A stretch of 64,000 nt of DNA from Fomitopsis serialis (taxonomy: Eukaryota; Basidiomycota; Agaricomycetes; Polyporales; Fomitopsidaceae), in assembly GCF_022376445.1 (NCBI RefSeq), contig NW_025954963.1, positions 1,550,001 to 1,614,000 on the forward strand. Direction: 5' to 3'. Positions 1 to 10,544 of the stretch are shown here, in pieces. The position numbers were made by a program, and so were the translations under genes. A model generated the notes under the pieces. The model made no database searches. It was given only the letters and a program-made list of their open reading frames with translations, and was not told where the DNA came from. The number at the start of each line of letters is the position of its first letter. Position 1 is the stretch's first letter.

Positions 1-2
1 AT

Positions 3-485
3 GACGCGGAGCCCGAGCCGAGGCGGCGAGATAAAAAGCGGGCCCGAGATGAGGACAGTGACTCCGACGGCGGTGACGGCGATGCCGATGGCTACTACGA
101 GCTTGTCCAACGCAAGTCTAAGGAGAGGAAGGAGAAGAAGAAGGCGGAGTACGAAGCGGCCAAGGCGGCTGAGAGGTGAGCTCCGAAACTCAATCCCGTC
201 TCCTGCTACATAAGCTTACTTCCCACTCAACGTAGGCCTGATATCGATGAGAGTGCTGACGGCCCTCGCGCCTTGACGCGGGCTATTCTCAAGAACAAGG
301 GCTTGACTCCCCATCGCGGGAAGTCCGTTCGTAATCCTCGGGTCAAGAAACGGCAGAAGTACGAGAAAGCGAAGAAGAAGGTCTCCTCGCAGAAGGCCGT
401 CTACAAGGGTGGTATCAGCGATACTGGGCACTACGACGGCGAAAAGTCGGGCATCTCGCGTGTGGTGAAGAGTGTCCGTCTGTAA
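3..485 (+). CDS. SAS10: SAS10/UTP3 family protein, C-terminal part (5' end outside window)
   Basis: Two exons are visible, 3-175 and 236-485, joined over a 60-nt GT-AG intron (176-235). The first exon reads an acidic/lysine-rich stretch with the YYELVQRKSKERKEKKK motif. The second reads AILKNKGLTPHRGKSVRNP, then a lysine-rich run, GGISDTGHYDGEKSGI and a basic end. KNKGLTPHRxKxxRNPRVK followed by Y-x-G-E-x-SGI is the signature of the Sas10 C-terminal domain. The family acts in the nucleolus in the small-subunit processome (U3 snoRNP) during 18S rRNA maturation; human NGDN/UTP3 and yeast Sas10 are members. The N-terminal Sas10/Utp3/C1D domain must lie upstream of base 1. The stop is TAA at 483-485. 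The identification is firm for this part; the rest of the gene cannot be seen. Confidence 0.9.
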
Positions 486-821
486 TGCTGTCAATGTCAT
501 AGCGGTCACGCAGACCTCGGGAGGGGTTACACGTTTTGTATCTACTGCGTAACGTACAGAACGCGCTTTGTTTTTGGATCAAGTACAGTAGATCGTGTCC
601 TATACCACAATGATCTATGAGATGCAAGGTCCCAGGCAGACACTCGTACTACAGACATTACATATCCAACCTCACAGAACAGAACGTTGAGGTCGCTACA
701 TTCCATGACTACAATTCCATGAAGGTCCGTCCCCGTACCCACCGCTTACACAAGCCCTAGTCCGTTGGATGCAATGCTAAAACAAGGAAACGAAGGTGTC
801 CGAATGCCGCACTGAGCGAGC
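486..821. other. Intergenic, tail-to-tail
   Basis: This is the 3' flank shared by SAS10 (plus) and the Zn2Cys6 gene (minus). I see no conserved coding sequence, RNA gene or repeat. Confidence 0.6.
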
Positions 822-3800
822 TCACCCGACATACCCACCAAACATAGGTGGGTCCACAACCATCGCGTTGCTCGCTGGACCCATAGACGCGCCCATACCC
901 CCGCCGGACCTGGGGTACACCGACATCATATGGTTCAGATCCAGCTCGCCCGCAATAGCCAGTGCGTACACGCGCCGCATCTCTGCAGCCTGCTCCGCGC
1001 ACTCCTCGTACGCGTAGCCGTACTGTTCGAGGCCCTCGATACAGTTCTTGACCTCCGGCCGTCCGAGGCGCGCGAGAAGCATGCCCGCCTGGATGATGCT
1101 GACGTGCATGACCGCCGAGTCCAGCCTCTGCGAACGACCGAGCACGCCCATCAGCTCTCACTCACGCTTCCGGGGAAGCCCCCCTCTCGTAAAACGCACC
1201 AGATAGCCGTTCAACGTGAGGATGCCGGCCTGGGCAGGCGGAGGTTCGCGTGAGCTGCGGTGACGTACTCGGAGGCATGCCTAGACTCACCAGGCCCGCG
1301 ATGCGCGTCGCGGATGCCAACGCGGTATCCAGAACCTTCTGCTTCTGCCCTTCGATCTCCATCGCCTTGGGGTGCAGGTGACCTGGGCTGCCCGTGCGCT
1401 GGAGGTCGTTGATCTCCCTGATCCCAAAGTCGTCCACCGCGCTGAACAGCACGATCCACATGATATGGTACGTCGCGTCGCTCGCACCTACAGCCGCCAA
1501 ACGAACGCATCCTCAGCATACACAAGCGCTCACCTGCCTGAGGTACTCACAAGCCGTCACGGCGCTGACAAAGTCCCAGCCCGAGTCAAAATTGTTCGGC
1601 ACGCCGACGTGCTGGAGGTACTCCTCGCGCCAGTCGCTCAGAAGGTTCATGAAGTTGTTCAGGATCTCGAGCGGGACCCCGTCGGACTCGGTCGCGGGGC
1701 GCCAGAGCTGGCGCGACATCTGGCGGGAGATCCGCGCGAGCGCATGCGACGCACGGTAGTACCCCTGCGGAGGATCGTCTCGATCAGTCCGCGGACGATA
1801 CGAGCCCTGTAGGTCACTGACCAGAAACTGCAGCGCAGACGCGTGTCAATAATACTACTCTAGCGGGATGCATGTGGGGGCACGGCTTACCTCCAGCTGC
1901 TCACGGGGCGACGGCTGAGTCCCCTGGGTTTCGAGGTGCTCAGGCGCGACGGGACCCACAGTGTAGAAATCGATATCGTAATCGTCGTCGTCCCTGCAAC
2001 ACCGACGCCGCACAGTGCGCGGCTCATCAGCGACTCAAAATCACAACACCACCCCAACTGTATAGCAGGGGAAGCGCACGAGCACGACGGGAGCACTCAC
2101 AGCATCGGCTTGCGCCTGTAGTACACGCTCCGATACGCGTCGGCGAGACAGGCCATCCACCACGCGAAGATCATCGTCCCACGGTCCTCTTGGTCCTGGA
2201 TGTTCGACATGACCGACTTGTGGTTGATCTGTGTGAGTGGGCGCGTTAGCCGATGATCGAGGATCGGGCTTGCCGGGCGGGACGATCGTGACGTAAGAAG
2301 CGCGGGAGAAACAGCGGCTCCGAACGACGAAGGGTCCGACAGACGCACCTGGAGGTCGAGTAAAAGGCGGATGGCGGACATCAGCCAGAAGCCGTGATAA
2401 CCTGCCAATACGCTGAATATGCATTGTTGGTGTCCATAGCAGCAGAATTGGCTCACCATCTGCGGCGTCCATGTTCTCTGGACAAAGTTCCAGAACGGTC
2501 AGCTGCGTTCGACTTCTCAACCAGAAGTCTGCTCGTACGATTCTGCATGGGCTCAATTAAGAGTGCAATCACAACGTGGTCCGCCGTTGGGATGCGGTGG
2601 ACCTTCAAGTCCTCCGCCAGATCGCGCGCACGGTTGATTAGCGTTTTCGCGATATGGCTCTGGTTGCCATTCTGATTACGGTCTGCCATGAGTAGCGGGT
2701 GCTCCGAGAACTTGGCGCCCCATGCAATGACCGTCGCGACGAGCCTGAAAAACATACACACGGTTCAGCGCTCCGAGTACAACTCAGAGACATGGCTCGC
2801 AGGGACGCGGTCGGACAATGGAACGCACGCGGGATGGAGCGGTTTGTGCGCGTCATTCTGCGGCTGGGCGCTCTTGGATAGGAAGGACGCTGTCGACGAC
2901 GCGGACGGTGGCGTGTGCGGCGAATGGCTGCGCGATTGCGGCGCGACGTACAGGCTGAAGTGCAGCCGCGCGCGGAACTGTGCAGGATTGAGCAGCGGGA
3001 GGCGCGTGTGCACGATCTGGAAGTAGACCTCGACCAGGTCCAGAGCGAGTCTGCGACGTAAGACGCACATGCGCACGTCCGTTAGCGAGTCTGATCTGGG
3101 GTGCGAAGGGAAGGGGGAAGGACGCAACTCGACGCGGAAAGATTCTTCGGATAGTCGGGGCGCCGCCTCGCCCCAGTCCGCGTACGCACCAGGAAGCCCC
3201 GCCGAGGCGTGATACGTCGAGCTGGAGCAGGCAAGACGTCAGCGCGGGGAACGTTCTGGGGTGAACATCTGGGGAAATGAAATGAACCTGGGGACCGGGG
3301 GCGAGAACAAATACGCGAGCAGTTCTCGCGTGGACGTGTGCGATGTGACGGGGTGATACTGCGGCCAGTATGTCTGAGACGGTCGGAGGGCGGTCGTGCT
3401 GGGGTAGTTGGGCGACGTCGGTGCGTGGCCGGGCGTAGGCTGCTCTATTACGGTGGGGCTATTCCGGGGCAATCACGGTGAGTGGGAATATGTCAGCGGT
3501 CGAGCGTACGTACCCCCGGGACGAACTCGCAGTCGGGCTGTTTGGCTCGTGCTCAAAATACCATAACGACCACTATCTGATTAGATATGCTTACATCTGG
3601 GCGGGGGTGGTGATGGTGCCGCTGAGAGCTCGGGGCCGCCTGGAGGCAGCGGCGCTGCGCTTCTTCTCGGTCGTCGCGGCTTGGACAAAATGCCTGCAGG
3701 GAGATCGTACCCAATTTAATGGTGAGGTATGCGCAGGTACAACGGACACTGACGTGCATGGATAATTCTTGGACAGACAGTGCTACAGTGGCGCTGGAGT

Positions 3801-4234
3801 CAGCGCTGGCGTCGTGGGAGCCGACGAGGAATTACCTGGCACTGAGGGAGATGTAAGGCGAGTCAGGGAAGAGGTAGGCTGAAGAGAGGAGGGGCGTGTA
3901 CCTTGTCGAGGCCGGGGAGCTGGTTGCACTTTACTTTCCGTGCTCTGCGGAGATGTGCGAGGCGTTGAGCGCGCTGGTAGATGTACAAGGCGAACAAGCG
4001 GGCGCGGGGAGAAGCGTACCTGCAGGCATCACAGGCGGTGTTCTGCTTGCGGGGCGGGGGCAGGGTCTTTGCGAGTTCGTGGATCTGGTTCTGCATGGTG
4101 GTGCTCGTGAGTTTGAAGGCCCCTGGCGAGGGCGGGGTGAGCAGGCTGGCTGGGACGGCGGGTGCGGGGCTGGGTGGCCACCGACCTTGCGCGCCCGCAC
4201 GCGAGGACTCTGGGGCGTGGCCGCTGTTGTCCAT
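822..4234 (-). CDS. Zn2Cys6 fungal-specific transcription factor (XlnR-like architecture), intron-rich, with two 6-nt micro-exons
   Basis: The start is ATG at 4232-4234 in a good context (GCC ATG GAC) and the stop is at 822-824. Early exons are 4020-4234, 3902-3944, 3836-3841 (six bases, Cys-Gln), 3754-3782 and one starting at 3693. Together they encode the binuclear zinc cluster: ACDACR-ARKVKCNQLPGLDK-CQ-HCLSKNYPCT, then a basic linker with EKKR. All six cysteines are present, and the fourth comes from the micro-exon. Downstream exons give DLVEVYFQIVHTRLPLLNP, AWGAKFSEHPLL, HGFWLMSAIRLLLDLQ and INHKSVMSNIQ, the fungal-specific regulatory domain (Fungal_trans). A second 6-nt exon, 1822-1827 (Phe-Leu), restores FLGYYRASHALARI. 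The C-terminal exons end in a Gly/Met-rich tail (MFGGYVG). The product is a nuclear DNA-binding regulator, probably of carbon or polysaccharide metabolism by family resemblance only. Exon limits around 3230-3640 are less certain. Confidence 0.88.
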
Positions 4235-4624
4235 GGCGGGGGAGGAGGACTGTGCGTTTAGGGAGACGATGTCGCGTCGAATCCGGGGCTATGCGCCATC
4301 CAACCCACTCTCCTTACGATTTGCGGCGGAGCACACGGCCCAGATCAAATCTCGGTCCCGATTGCCCACGCGCCTCCGTCACGCCCTGCCATCGCCCAAT
4401 AGCAACCAGCCGGTTCGTCGCAATTCCCTCATTTGGCCCGCTTTTTCCACGCATTTCCCAGTCATTTACGGCAGCCGTGACTCCTCCGTGACTCCCGCTG
4501 CCACCTCCCACGTGCCCGTGACGCGCGGCGCACCGGCCCAAATTTCGGAGGCAAAGGCGCCCGCCGTCACTGTCAGTGCACGTACACACACAGTCAGTCG
4601 CAGCCAGCAGCCAAGTCGCCCGCC
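4235..4624. promoter_or_regulatory. Divergent promoter region between the Zn2Cys6 factor and TOM22
   Basis: This 390-bp head-to-head interval must hold both promoters. Two copies of TGACTCC lie 11 bp apart (4478-4484 and 4489-4495); TGACTC is the core of Gcn4/AP-1-type sites, so they are candidate elements only. No clear TATA box is seen. Confidence 0.4.
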
Positions 4625-5130
4625 ATGGTCAAGGTAGAGATCGTCGAGGAAAAGGACAACCAGGAGACCAACTCCCCCTACGCGTCTTCCTCCTCCTCCC
4701 GCACGTCCTCCTCCGTCTCCCTCTCTTCCGTCGGCTCCGAACTCGATGGCGAAGAGTCCTTCTACGAACGCCTCGCCGCCCTCGTGGACATCGTGCCCCC
4801 CACGACCCGCCACAAAATCTCCTCGCGCCTCTCAAAGACGACCGGCTTCTTCAAGACGACGGTAAGGTCGTCGGCAACATCGTCTGGATAGTCACCACCA
4901 GCGCCCTCCTCGTCGGCCTCCCGCTCGCGCTCAGCCTCGAGGACGAGGCAAAGATCGTCGCCCAGGAGAAGGAGATGCTCGCCCAGCAACAAGGAGCCCA
5001 ACACGTAAGTCCTGTCTGACCACTCCGCGTGCCCGCACGCGCTCACGTCCGCTGGCAGATGGCATCCATGTACGCACCCCCCATCGCCGGCGAGAACCAG
5101 CAAAAGGGCGTCGTGCCGCCCGGCTTCTGA
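4625..5130 (+). CDS. TOM22: Mitochondrial import receptor subunit Tom22 (apparent one-base frameshift)
   Basis: Exons are 4625-5004 and 5059-5130; the 54-nt intron is 5005-5058. The order is an acidic, Ser-rich N-terminal half (MVKVEIVEEKDNQ and a serine run), the conserved LVDIVPPTTRHKISSRLSK, then one membrane span, VGNIVWIVTTSALLVGLPLA, followed by LEDEAKIVAQEKEMLAQQQG and a short intermembrane tail ending in VVPPGF. Tom22 is the central outer-membrane receptor that docks Tom20 and organises the TOM pore. The N-terminal half and the membrane half are in different frames: one base is missing between about 4857 and 4875 (GACGGTAAGG). Adding one base makes the two exons 453 nt, giving about 150 residues, normal for the family. 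There is no room for an intron there. Identity is secure; the break is either a consensus error or a real lesion. Confidence 0.88.
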
Positions 5131-5749
5131 TCGCACGCACACGCACACACATCGCATATGCCCGCGTCGTCACGACTCTGCTTGCTTCCCACTCCCCACT
5201 TTGTACTGTATCATAACCATACATACTAGTCAGCTTTTCTCGCCTCTCTGTCCCCACCTCATCGCGCTGCGTAAACGCTTTCCCCGCCCTCGGTGTCCCG
5301 CCGGCGTGCAGGGTCTCCGCGAAGATCTATATAAAAGTCCGCACCTCCAGCCTCCCATTCTCATGGCCACCATATCCGGATTGTTGCGACGTCGTCCGTG
5401 TGAGTCTCTATGCCATGGTCACCATTCTGACGGCGCTGCGCCGTCACCGAGCACGCCAATAATACGGTGGTGACCGTTGGGTGACCGCGGTCCGGTGAAT
5501 TCTGAGCGTGAACGCCGGCGACCTCGGTACTGCTGCAGCTTCGCAACTATTAAGTTAGTGCAGCTGTCCGTACATTCCTCGGGCAATCTGTTGCCCTGGC
5601 GTCTTATCCCTTACGCAATGTCAATCAGACCAATTCACGACTTTGCATTGAGTGCTCTCGTACGACGTGCGACGTGGAAGCCAGACAAGCGACACCTCTC
5701 ATTGAAGCAAATGATATTCTACGAGACGGACCACATGTCCACGCCACCG
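5131..5749. other. Intergenic, tail-to-tail
   Basis: This interval lies between the 3' ends of TOM22 and the complex I gene. Open frames here have no recognisable protein signature. I see no repeat or RNA gene. Confidence 0.5.
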
Positions 5750-7367
5750 TTACAATCCGTACTGCGGAGAACCATCGTGAACCACTCAGCGCATCACAGG
5801 ATGGCAGGACACGACTCACCTCGGCATCCCTCGAAGAGGGGAAAACAACCGGCCGGGTGAAGTTCTCCCTGCAGGTCATAATCAATTCCCATCAGCATAA
5901 CCCATACGACACGCCACAACGACGCTCGGCGACAGAAGAAATGTCACGTACGCCGAGCGGTACCGCCTGAGGTACGAGATCGCATGCTGCTCGATCTCAT
6001 CCGGGACGACACCGACTTTCCCAGTCGCCGGGCACGTCAACATCGTCGATGTACCGGCGACGACTTCGTCCGGGCTCAGCGCGGGCCACCACACCGCCTG
6101 CGCGGCCCTGGCGAGCGCGAGCGCGACGGGCTTCGGCACGACGGGCGCGCGCGAATGGGGGTTGTACGTCACGCTCGAGACGAGCGTCAGCAGGTACTCG
6201 TACGTGAGCGTCGACGGGCCCGGGAGGTTGAGCACGCCCGGGAGCGAGGGCACGGAGATGAGGTTGGCGAGCGCCTGCGCGACGTCGAAGACCTACGAAG
6301 ACGGCATGGGTGAGTGGGCGAGAGCGTGGGCGCCGGCGGGCGGGGCTCACATGGACGGGGCGGATCTTTGTCGCCATATTATTGAGCTTCCACCAGATTG
6401 GCCAGACTAGAAAGAAGAACGAGTGACAGGGAAGGCGACAAATACGAAGTACGAAGGGCGAGGGTGAGCAGAGGGTCCAGCCAACGAGAGCACGCGAATT
6501 TGAGGGGACGTACGAGCCATGTTGTTCAGGAGCCTGTCCTCGTAGCCGAACATGATCGCCGGGCGGACGATGGTCGCGTCGGGAAACGCCTCGCGGACGA
6601 GGTCGTCCCCGCGCGCCTTGGACTTGTAGAACGCGGACGGCGAGTCGTGCGCCGCGTTCAGGTGCGAGACGTGCACGAACCGCGGGACGCCCGCCTTCGC
6701 TGCGATTGCGCGATGCGCTGCGCGCCCTGCGCGTGCACGGCGTCGAAGCTGAAGTTCCTGCGAGGGGATCAGTGCCTAGAGAGCAGGTGCGTGGTGGGGG
6801 CTTACTTGGTTCGTATCCCGGCCGACGAGGTTGTAGACGATGTCGGAATGTCTCAGACACTCCTCGATTTGGTCGTCCCTGCGGAGGTCCCATTCCTGGT
6901 TCAGCGTTAGCATGCCGCACACATAACCTGAGCGTCGCTGTACACACCGTCATAACGATCTGGCCAAGATCGCCCATGGGCTTCAAATGCCTCTTCTCAT
7001 CCTCCTCGCGGTACGGAATGACCACCTGCGTGCCAGCCTTCGCTGCATCCCCATTTCACGTCGGCATCTGCTATGATGCCCCATAAGCAGACTACGTACC
7101 GAGCTTCGCAACGGTGTACCTCCCCAAGAACCCCGTGCACCCAAAAACAGTAGCGACATGGCCCGTCGTCGCGCTCCGTCCAGGCGGGCCGTACGAGACG
7201 ATGGGCCCTTTCTTCGGCAGCGCGACAAGGTCATGATACGCCCTCTGCAGGTTCTGTATACCACCGTCACCACCACGCCCAGCCTCAAACTCAACAGCAC
7301 GACGCACCTTTCTTTGCTGAGCGACTGCGCGCCGCAAAGGCACGCAGTTCGTCGACGTGGCCAACAT
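5750..7367 (-). CDS. ndufa9: NADH:ubiquinone oxidoreductase 40 kDa subunit (NDUFA9/NUO-40), with two frame-shifted segments
   Basis: The start is ATG at 7365-7367, beginning an Arg-rich, acid-poor leader suited to mitochondrial import. Exon 1 (7100-7367) carries the Rossmann dinucleotide motif VFGCTGFLG at about residues 74-82. Exon 2 (6948-7042) reads TQVVIPYREEDEKRHLKPMG. Later exons give EWDLRRDDQIEECLRHSDIV, VPRFVHVSHLNAAHDSPS, FPDATIVRPAIMFGYEDRLL, WPIWWKLNN, LPGVLNLPGPSTLTYEYLL and VVPDEIEQHAISYLRRYRSA. The last exon ends AEYGL with stop at 5750-5752. This is the extended short-chain-dehydrogenase-like accessory subunit of complex I, on the matrix side, with bound NADPH. Two internal stretches (about 6705-6812 and 6020-6062) make family-like sequence only in another frame: NFSFDAVHAQGAQRIA and RRYIDDVDVPGDWE. 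In each the frame is lost and then regained. The gene is certain; the exact reading frame is not. Confidence 0.88.
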
Positions 7368-7664
7368 CTGCGCTGGCGGCGGTGAGTAGAGACTGAAGGG
7401 GACGATGAGCAGCGGACTCAGACGGACGGTACACTCGTCCTCGCCGCCGTGCGTGACGCCGGCGAACCGACCGGCCTTTCCCGGCAGGTCGCATTTTCGC
7501 TCGATTTGGGAAAGCTATGGGCGCTTCTGCCGTCTCGTCCTTCCTTCAAGTTGCTCTCCTCCGCGTGCCCGTGTAGTGACCGATCCTGCTTCAACTTGTC
7601 GCTTTCATATAAAAATTCGCTGCACCTATTTTCGGATTTGCAATGGTGCAAGGTAAACCAAGGC

Positions 7665-8047
7665 ATGCAGAAGTCACAGGCTTCCGGCTCCCGCCACGCT
7701 GCGAAAGCCGCTGCACAGACGAAGAAGGGCAGGCGGTATGCCGCACCCAAGAAGAAGGACGCAGCACAACACGCTGCCATACACAAGGTGAGAGTTTCTG
7801 CTCATTCCAAGTCTAATAATATCAAGGCCGCGGTGCTGACGGAGCTGCGTAGCAACTGAGCGCGAAGATCAACAGGAGCATCGAGCAGCAGGTCGCCTCG
7901 GCCGCCTCGTCTGGCAAGCTGACCATCATGAAGAACGTTGCGATGGAGGGGTGAGCCGTGTGCGCGATGCTACTCTGAGGAGTTGGATTTGACCGCCATT
8001 CCAGGAACGCCACGAAAGAGAAAGAAACCAAAGGCAAGAAGTCGTAA
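7665..8047 (+). CDS. UPF0390 (DUF2462, L10K-type) small basic protein
   Basis: Exons are 7665-7787, 7853-7950 and 8005-8047, giving 87 residues with consistent phases. The first exon is rich in Lys, Ala and Gln (HAAKAAAQTKKG, YAAPKKK). The second reads LSAKINRSIEQQVASAASSG then KLTIMK, which is the conserved core of UPF0390. The last exon is a Lys/Glu tail. Human L10K belongs to this family; its members are small nuclear/nucleolar basic proteins without a settled function. An earlier ATG at 7643 reads MVQGKP, very like the family N-terminus (MAQG), but is out of phase by one base with the rest. So either translation starts at 7665, or there is a one-base discrepancy between 7643 and 7665. Confidence 0.75.
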
Positions 8048-8889
8048 CACCGTCATGACTACGCACAGTGGGTCTTCCCCCGCGGTCTCGTGCTCTGTTG
8101 AATGCTCACTAGTACTACTGCGATATAGAACAACGGTGTGCCATCCATAGCGAGGGGCGGAATACGTATCCGCCACGATCGCTCCGTGGCCTATGTTCAC
8201 CAGGACAGACACCATGGCACGTCCGGCCAGCCCACAGACACTGAGATAGGCTCACAAGATTCCACATCGAACACCGCATACGGCCTAAAAATACGATGTA
8301 TTGCTTGCTTTTATGATGCTACAATGACGGGGTGGGGATGGGGGAAGGATGCATTGTATGTTACGGAACGAAACCATTGCCCAGTGCAAGAGACGCAGAA
8401 AGAAGACGACACTCGGGGGAACCCTGGCACTATGAGACACAGAGACAGACGAGGGAGTACATGCGAGGAGAGCGACGAGACAGTGATGATGCGATGCATG
8501 ACATGAGAACTGCGTGAACGACGATGATTGTGTATGAAGGCGATTGCGACTTGGTGGGTTGTGGAAGGGGGGAAGGGGAAGTGGTGATGGATGATTGCAT
8601 GGGTGATTGAGGGTCCATGATGCGTGAGACAAATGAACCCGAGAAAAAAGAACGGAGACTCATAAAGCAGGAATGCGCGAGCGCGCTTTTGACATACATA
8701 CCTAACCGGAGAGGCTGGACCTGCGGACGGCGTCGCATACGACGGAGCACGCAGGCAGCAATACGATACGATACAAAGGGCGAAAGTCGTCCCTCGAAGG
8801 TCGGAAGTCGACGAGCGGGAATCAAAGGCAGTGGTGGTCGGACGGCACCGGGCAAAAGCAAAAGGCGCATCACAAGAGAACGCATCCCG
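8048..8889. other. Intergenic with purine-rich tract
   Basis: This is tail-to-tail sequence between the UPF0390 and CENP-B-type genes. About 8320-8640 is G/A-rich on the plus strand (CT-rich on minus), consistent with 3' untranslated or low-complexity DNA. No gene is seen. Confidence 0.5.
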
Positions 8890-10544
8890 TCAATCATCGT
8901 GATGACGGACGATGGCCACCAGGATCTCACGGAGGACCTCGTCCTGGTCGGCAGATATGATGTCTTGGTGGGTGGACGCAAAGTCTCGAAGTGCCGCGAC
9001 CATGTGCTCCGCTTCCTCCATCGTCTCCACCTTGGGCGGCTCCTTGACGATGTTCATCTTAGGCACGACGTAAATCTCCTGCTGCGTCAGCCCGTCCTCG
9101 GACGGCACCATCACCGGGATCGGATCGGGGACGGTGACAGGGACTGGCTCGGGTTGCTCGTACTCAGGCTCTGGAGCAGGCGGGACCCATACTGGCTGTG
9201 GGTCCTGGCGCGGGACAGACGGTTGGGGCGACGCCGTACGTAGGAATCCGCACCCAAACGCACGCATCTTATCGGCGTCCGTGCCGTTGCCGGTGTACTT
9301 GCCCTTCTTGATGCCATGGCGCGCCTTGAAGTTCTCCACCCAACCCGAGCTCGCCTTGAACCTGTCTTCACCGATGTTCAGGAACCCCGCGATCTCGCGC
9401 GCCTTGTTACGGATCATCGCGTCGGTGAAGACCGTCCCAACGCGCTCGTTCCTACCGAGCCAAACGAGCATTTGCTGTTCGATGGCAGGGAACTTGCTCG
9501 GGCTAGGCGACGGCATCAGACCGCAGCACGCACACGACACGGACGAGGCGACTTACCGCCATTTCGCGACCTGCAGCTTCTCGTCGTCTTTGACGTTCAA
9601 CCAGCGGTCCTTCTCCTTGAGTATCTTGCTGACAGTGCTGCGCTCGACGCCAAAGCGGGCAGCGATCTCCTCCTGCTTCATGCCCGGGTTATCCCGGTGG
9701 CACATACATATCTTCTTGCGGTCGGTGCTCCAAAGCCGCTGTTTGCGGTGCTTGGGCTGACGCGGCTCCTGCGGATCGGGCTGCTGCTGAATCTGGGAGC
9801 CCGAGGCGGAGGAGAAGGATGTCCTGGACGACGCTAGTGAAACGACGCTATTGGCGGGTGATGCAGAACGAGGATTCGAAGATGATATGGAGCTGGACAT
9901 TGCTCGTGTCTGATAGCACGGGTACGGATACGGATACGGAGGCAGACCAAGCGCTGCCTGTATCTCAGAGTCCGGGCTCGCATAAAGCGGCGGTGGAGGA
10001 TGGCGGAGAGGCGAGGGCGGGCGGGGACTCTGCTGGCCAGGCAAGGCCACAGAGTTTGTGCGCCGCTTGAGTGATATGGGACGTCAGTACGACAGCACAG
10101 AGGAGAACGTGGAGTACGAACGTAGTACGACCGGGGCGGCGCCTGAGCCGTTGTACGCGCCCTGCGGCGCGTGAGGATGCGACTGGGCCCAATGCTGCTC
10201 TCGATCTGGGGCGAGTCGAAGGAGGCCCCGTGGCTGGATGCGCTCGAATCGATGGTGGGTGATGCGTAGACGTTAGCGGATCGTGGCTGCGTAAGGGGCG
10301 TGGAGGTCGTCGGGTAGTCGATGCTCTCGTCTGAATGGCTCATGGTCGAGTAGAGCGACGAGTTGGAGAGCGACGAGCTGGTGGATGCGGAGCTGTTGGG
10401 CGGGGACGCATGGGCTTGCTGGGGCTGCCAGGCCATGGGTTGGTGATGGCCGTTGTGGACGACGGGGAAGGGGCGAGGGTGGTGGTCGAAGAAGGGCGAC
10501 GTGTTGTGATACACGAGGCCGGCGGGGCCATACTGCGTGTCCAT
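8890..10544 (-). CDS. CENP-B/Tc5-type double helix-turn-helix DNA-binding protein without a transposase domain
   Basis: Exons are 10122-10544 (donor least certain), 9557-10065 and 8890-9502, for about 514 residues. The N-terminal ~280 residues are Ser/Pro/His-rich and disordered. A homeodomain-like HTH follows: KHRKQRLWSTDRKKICMCHR, then MKQEEIAARFGVERSTVSKI and KEKDRWLN. Across the last intron comes the second, CENP-B-type HTH: FPAIEQQMLVWLGRN through AREIAGFLNIGEDRFKASSG, WVENFKARHGIKKGK. The C-terminus is Pro/Glu-rich and ends in a helical segment (QDEVLREILVAIVRHHDD). Pogo/Tc5 transposases and CENP-B share this DNA-binding pair, but a DDE catalytic domain is absent, so this is probably a host gene derived from or related to such transposases, a chromatin or transcription factor by inference. 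Confidence 0.83.

Noticed and set aside
5997..7025. 342-codon minus-strand open frame
   Set aside because: It runs through introns of the complex I gene; only patches of it (for example YREEDEKRHLKPMG and RRYIDDVDVPGDWE) are truly coding, so it is not a separate gene.
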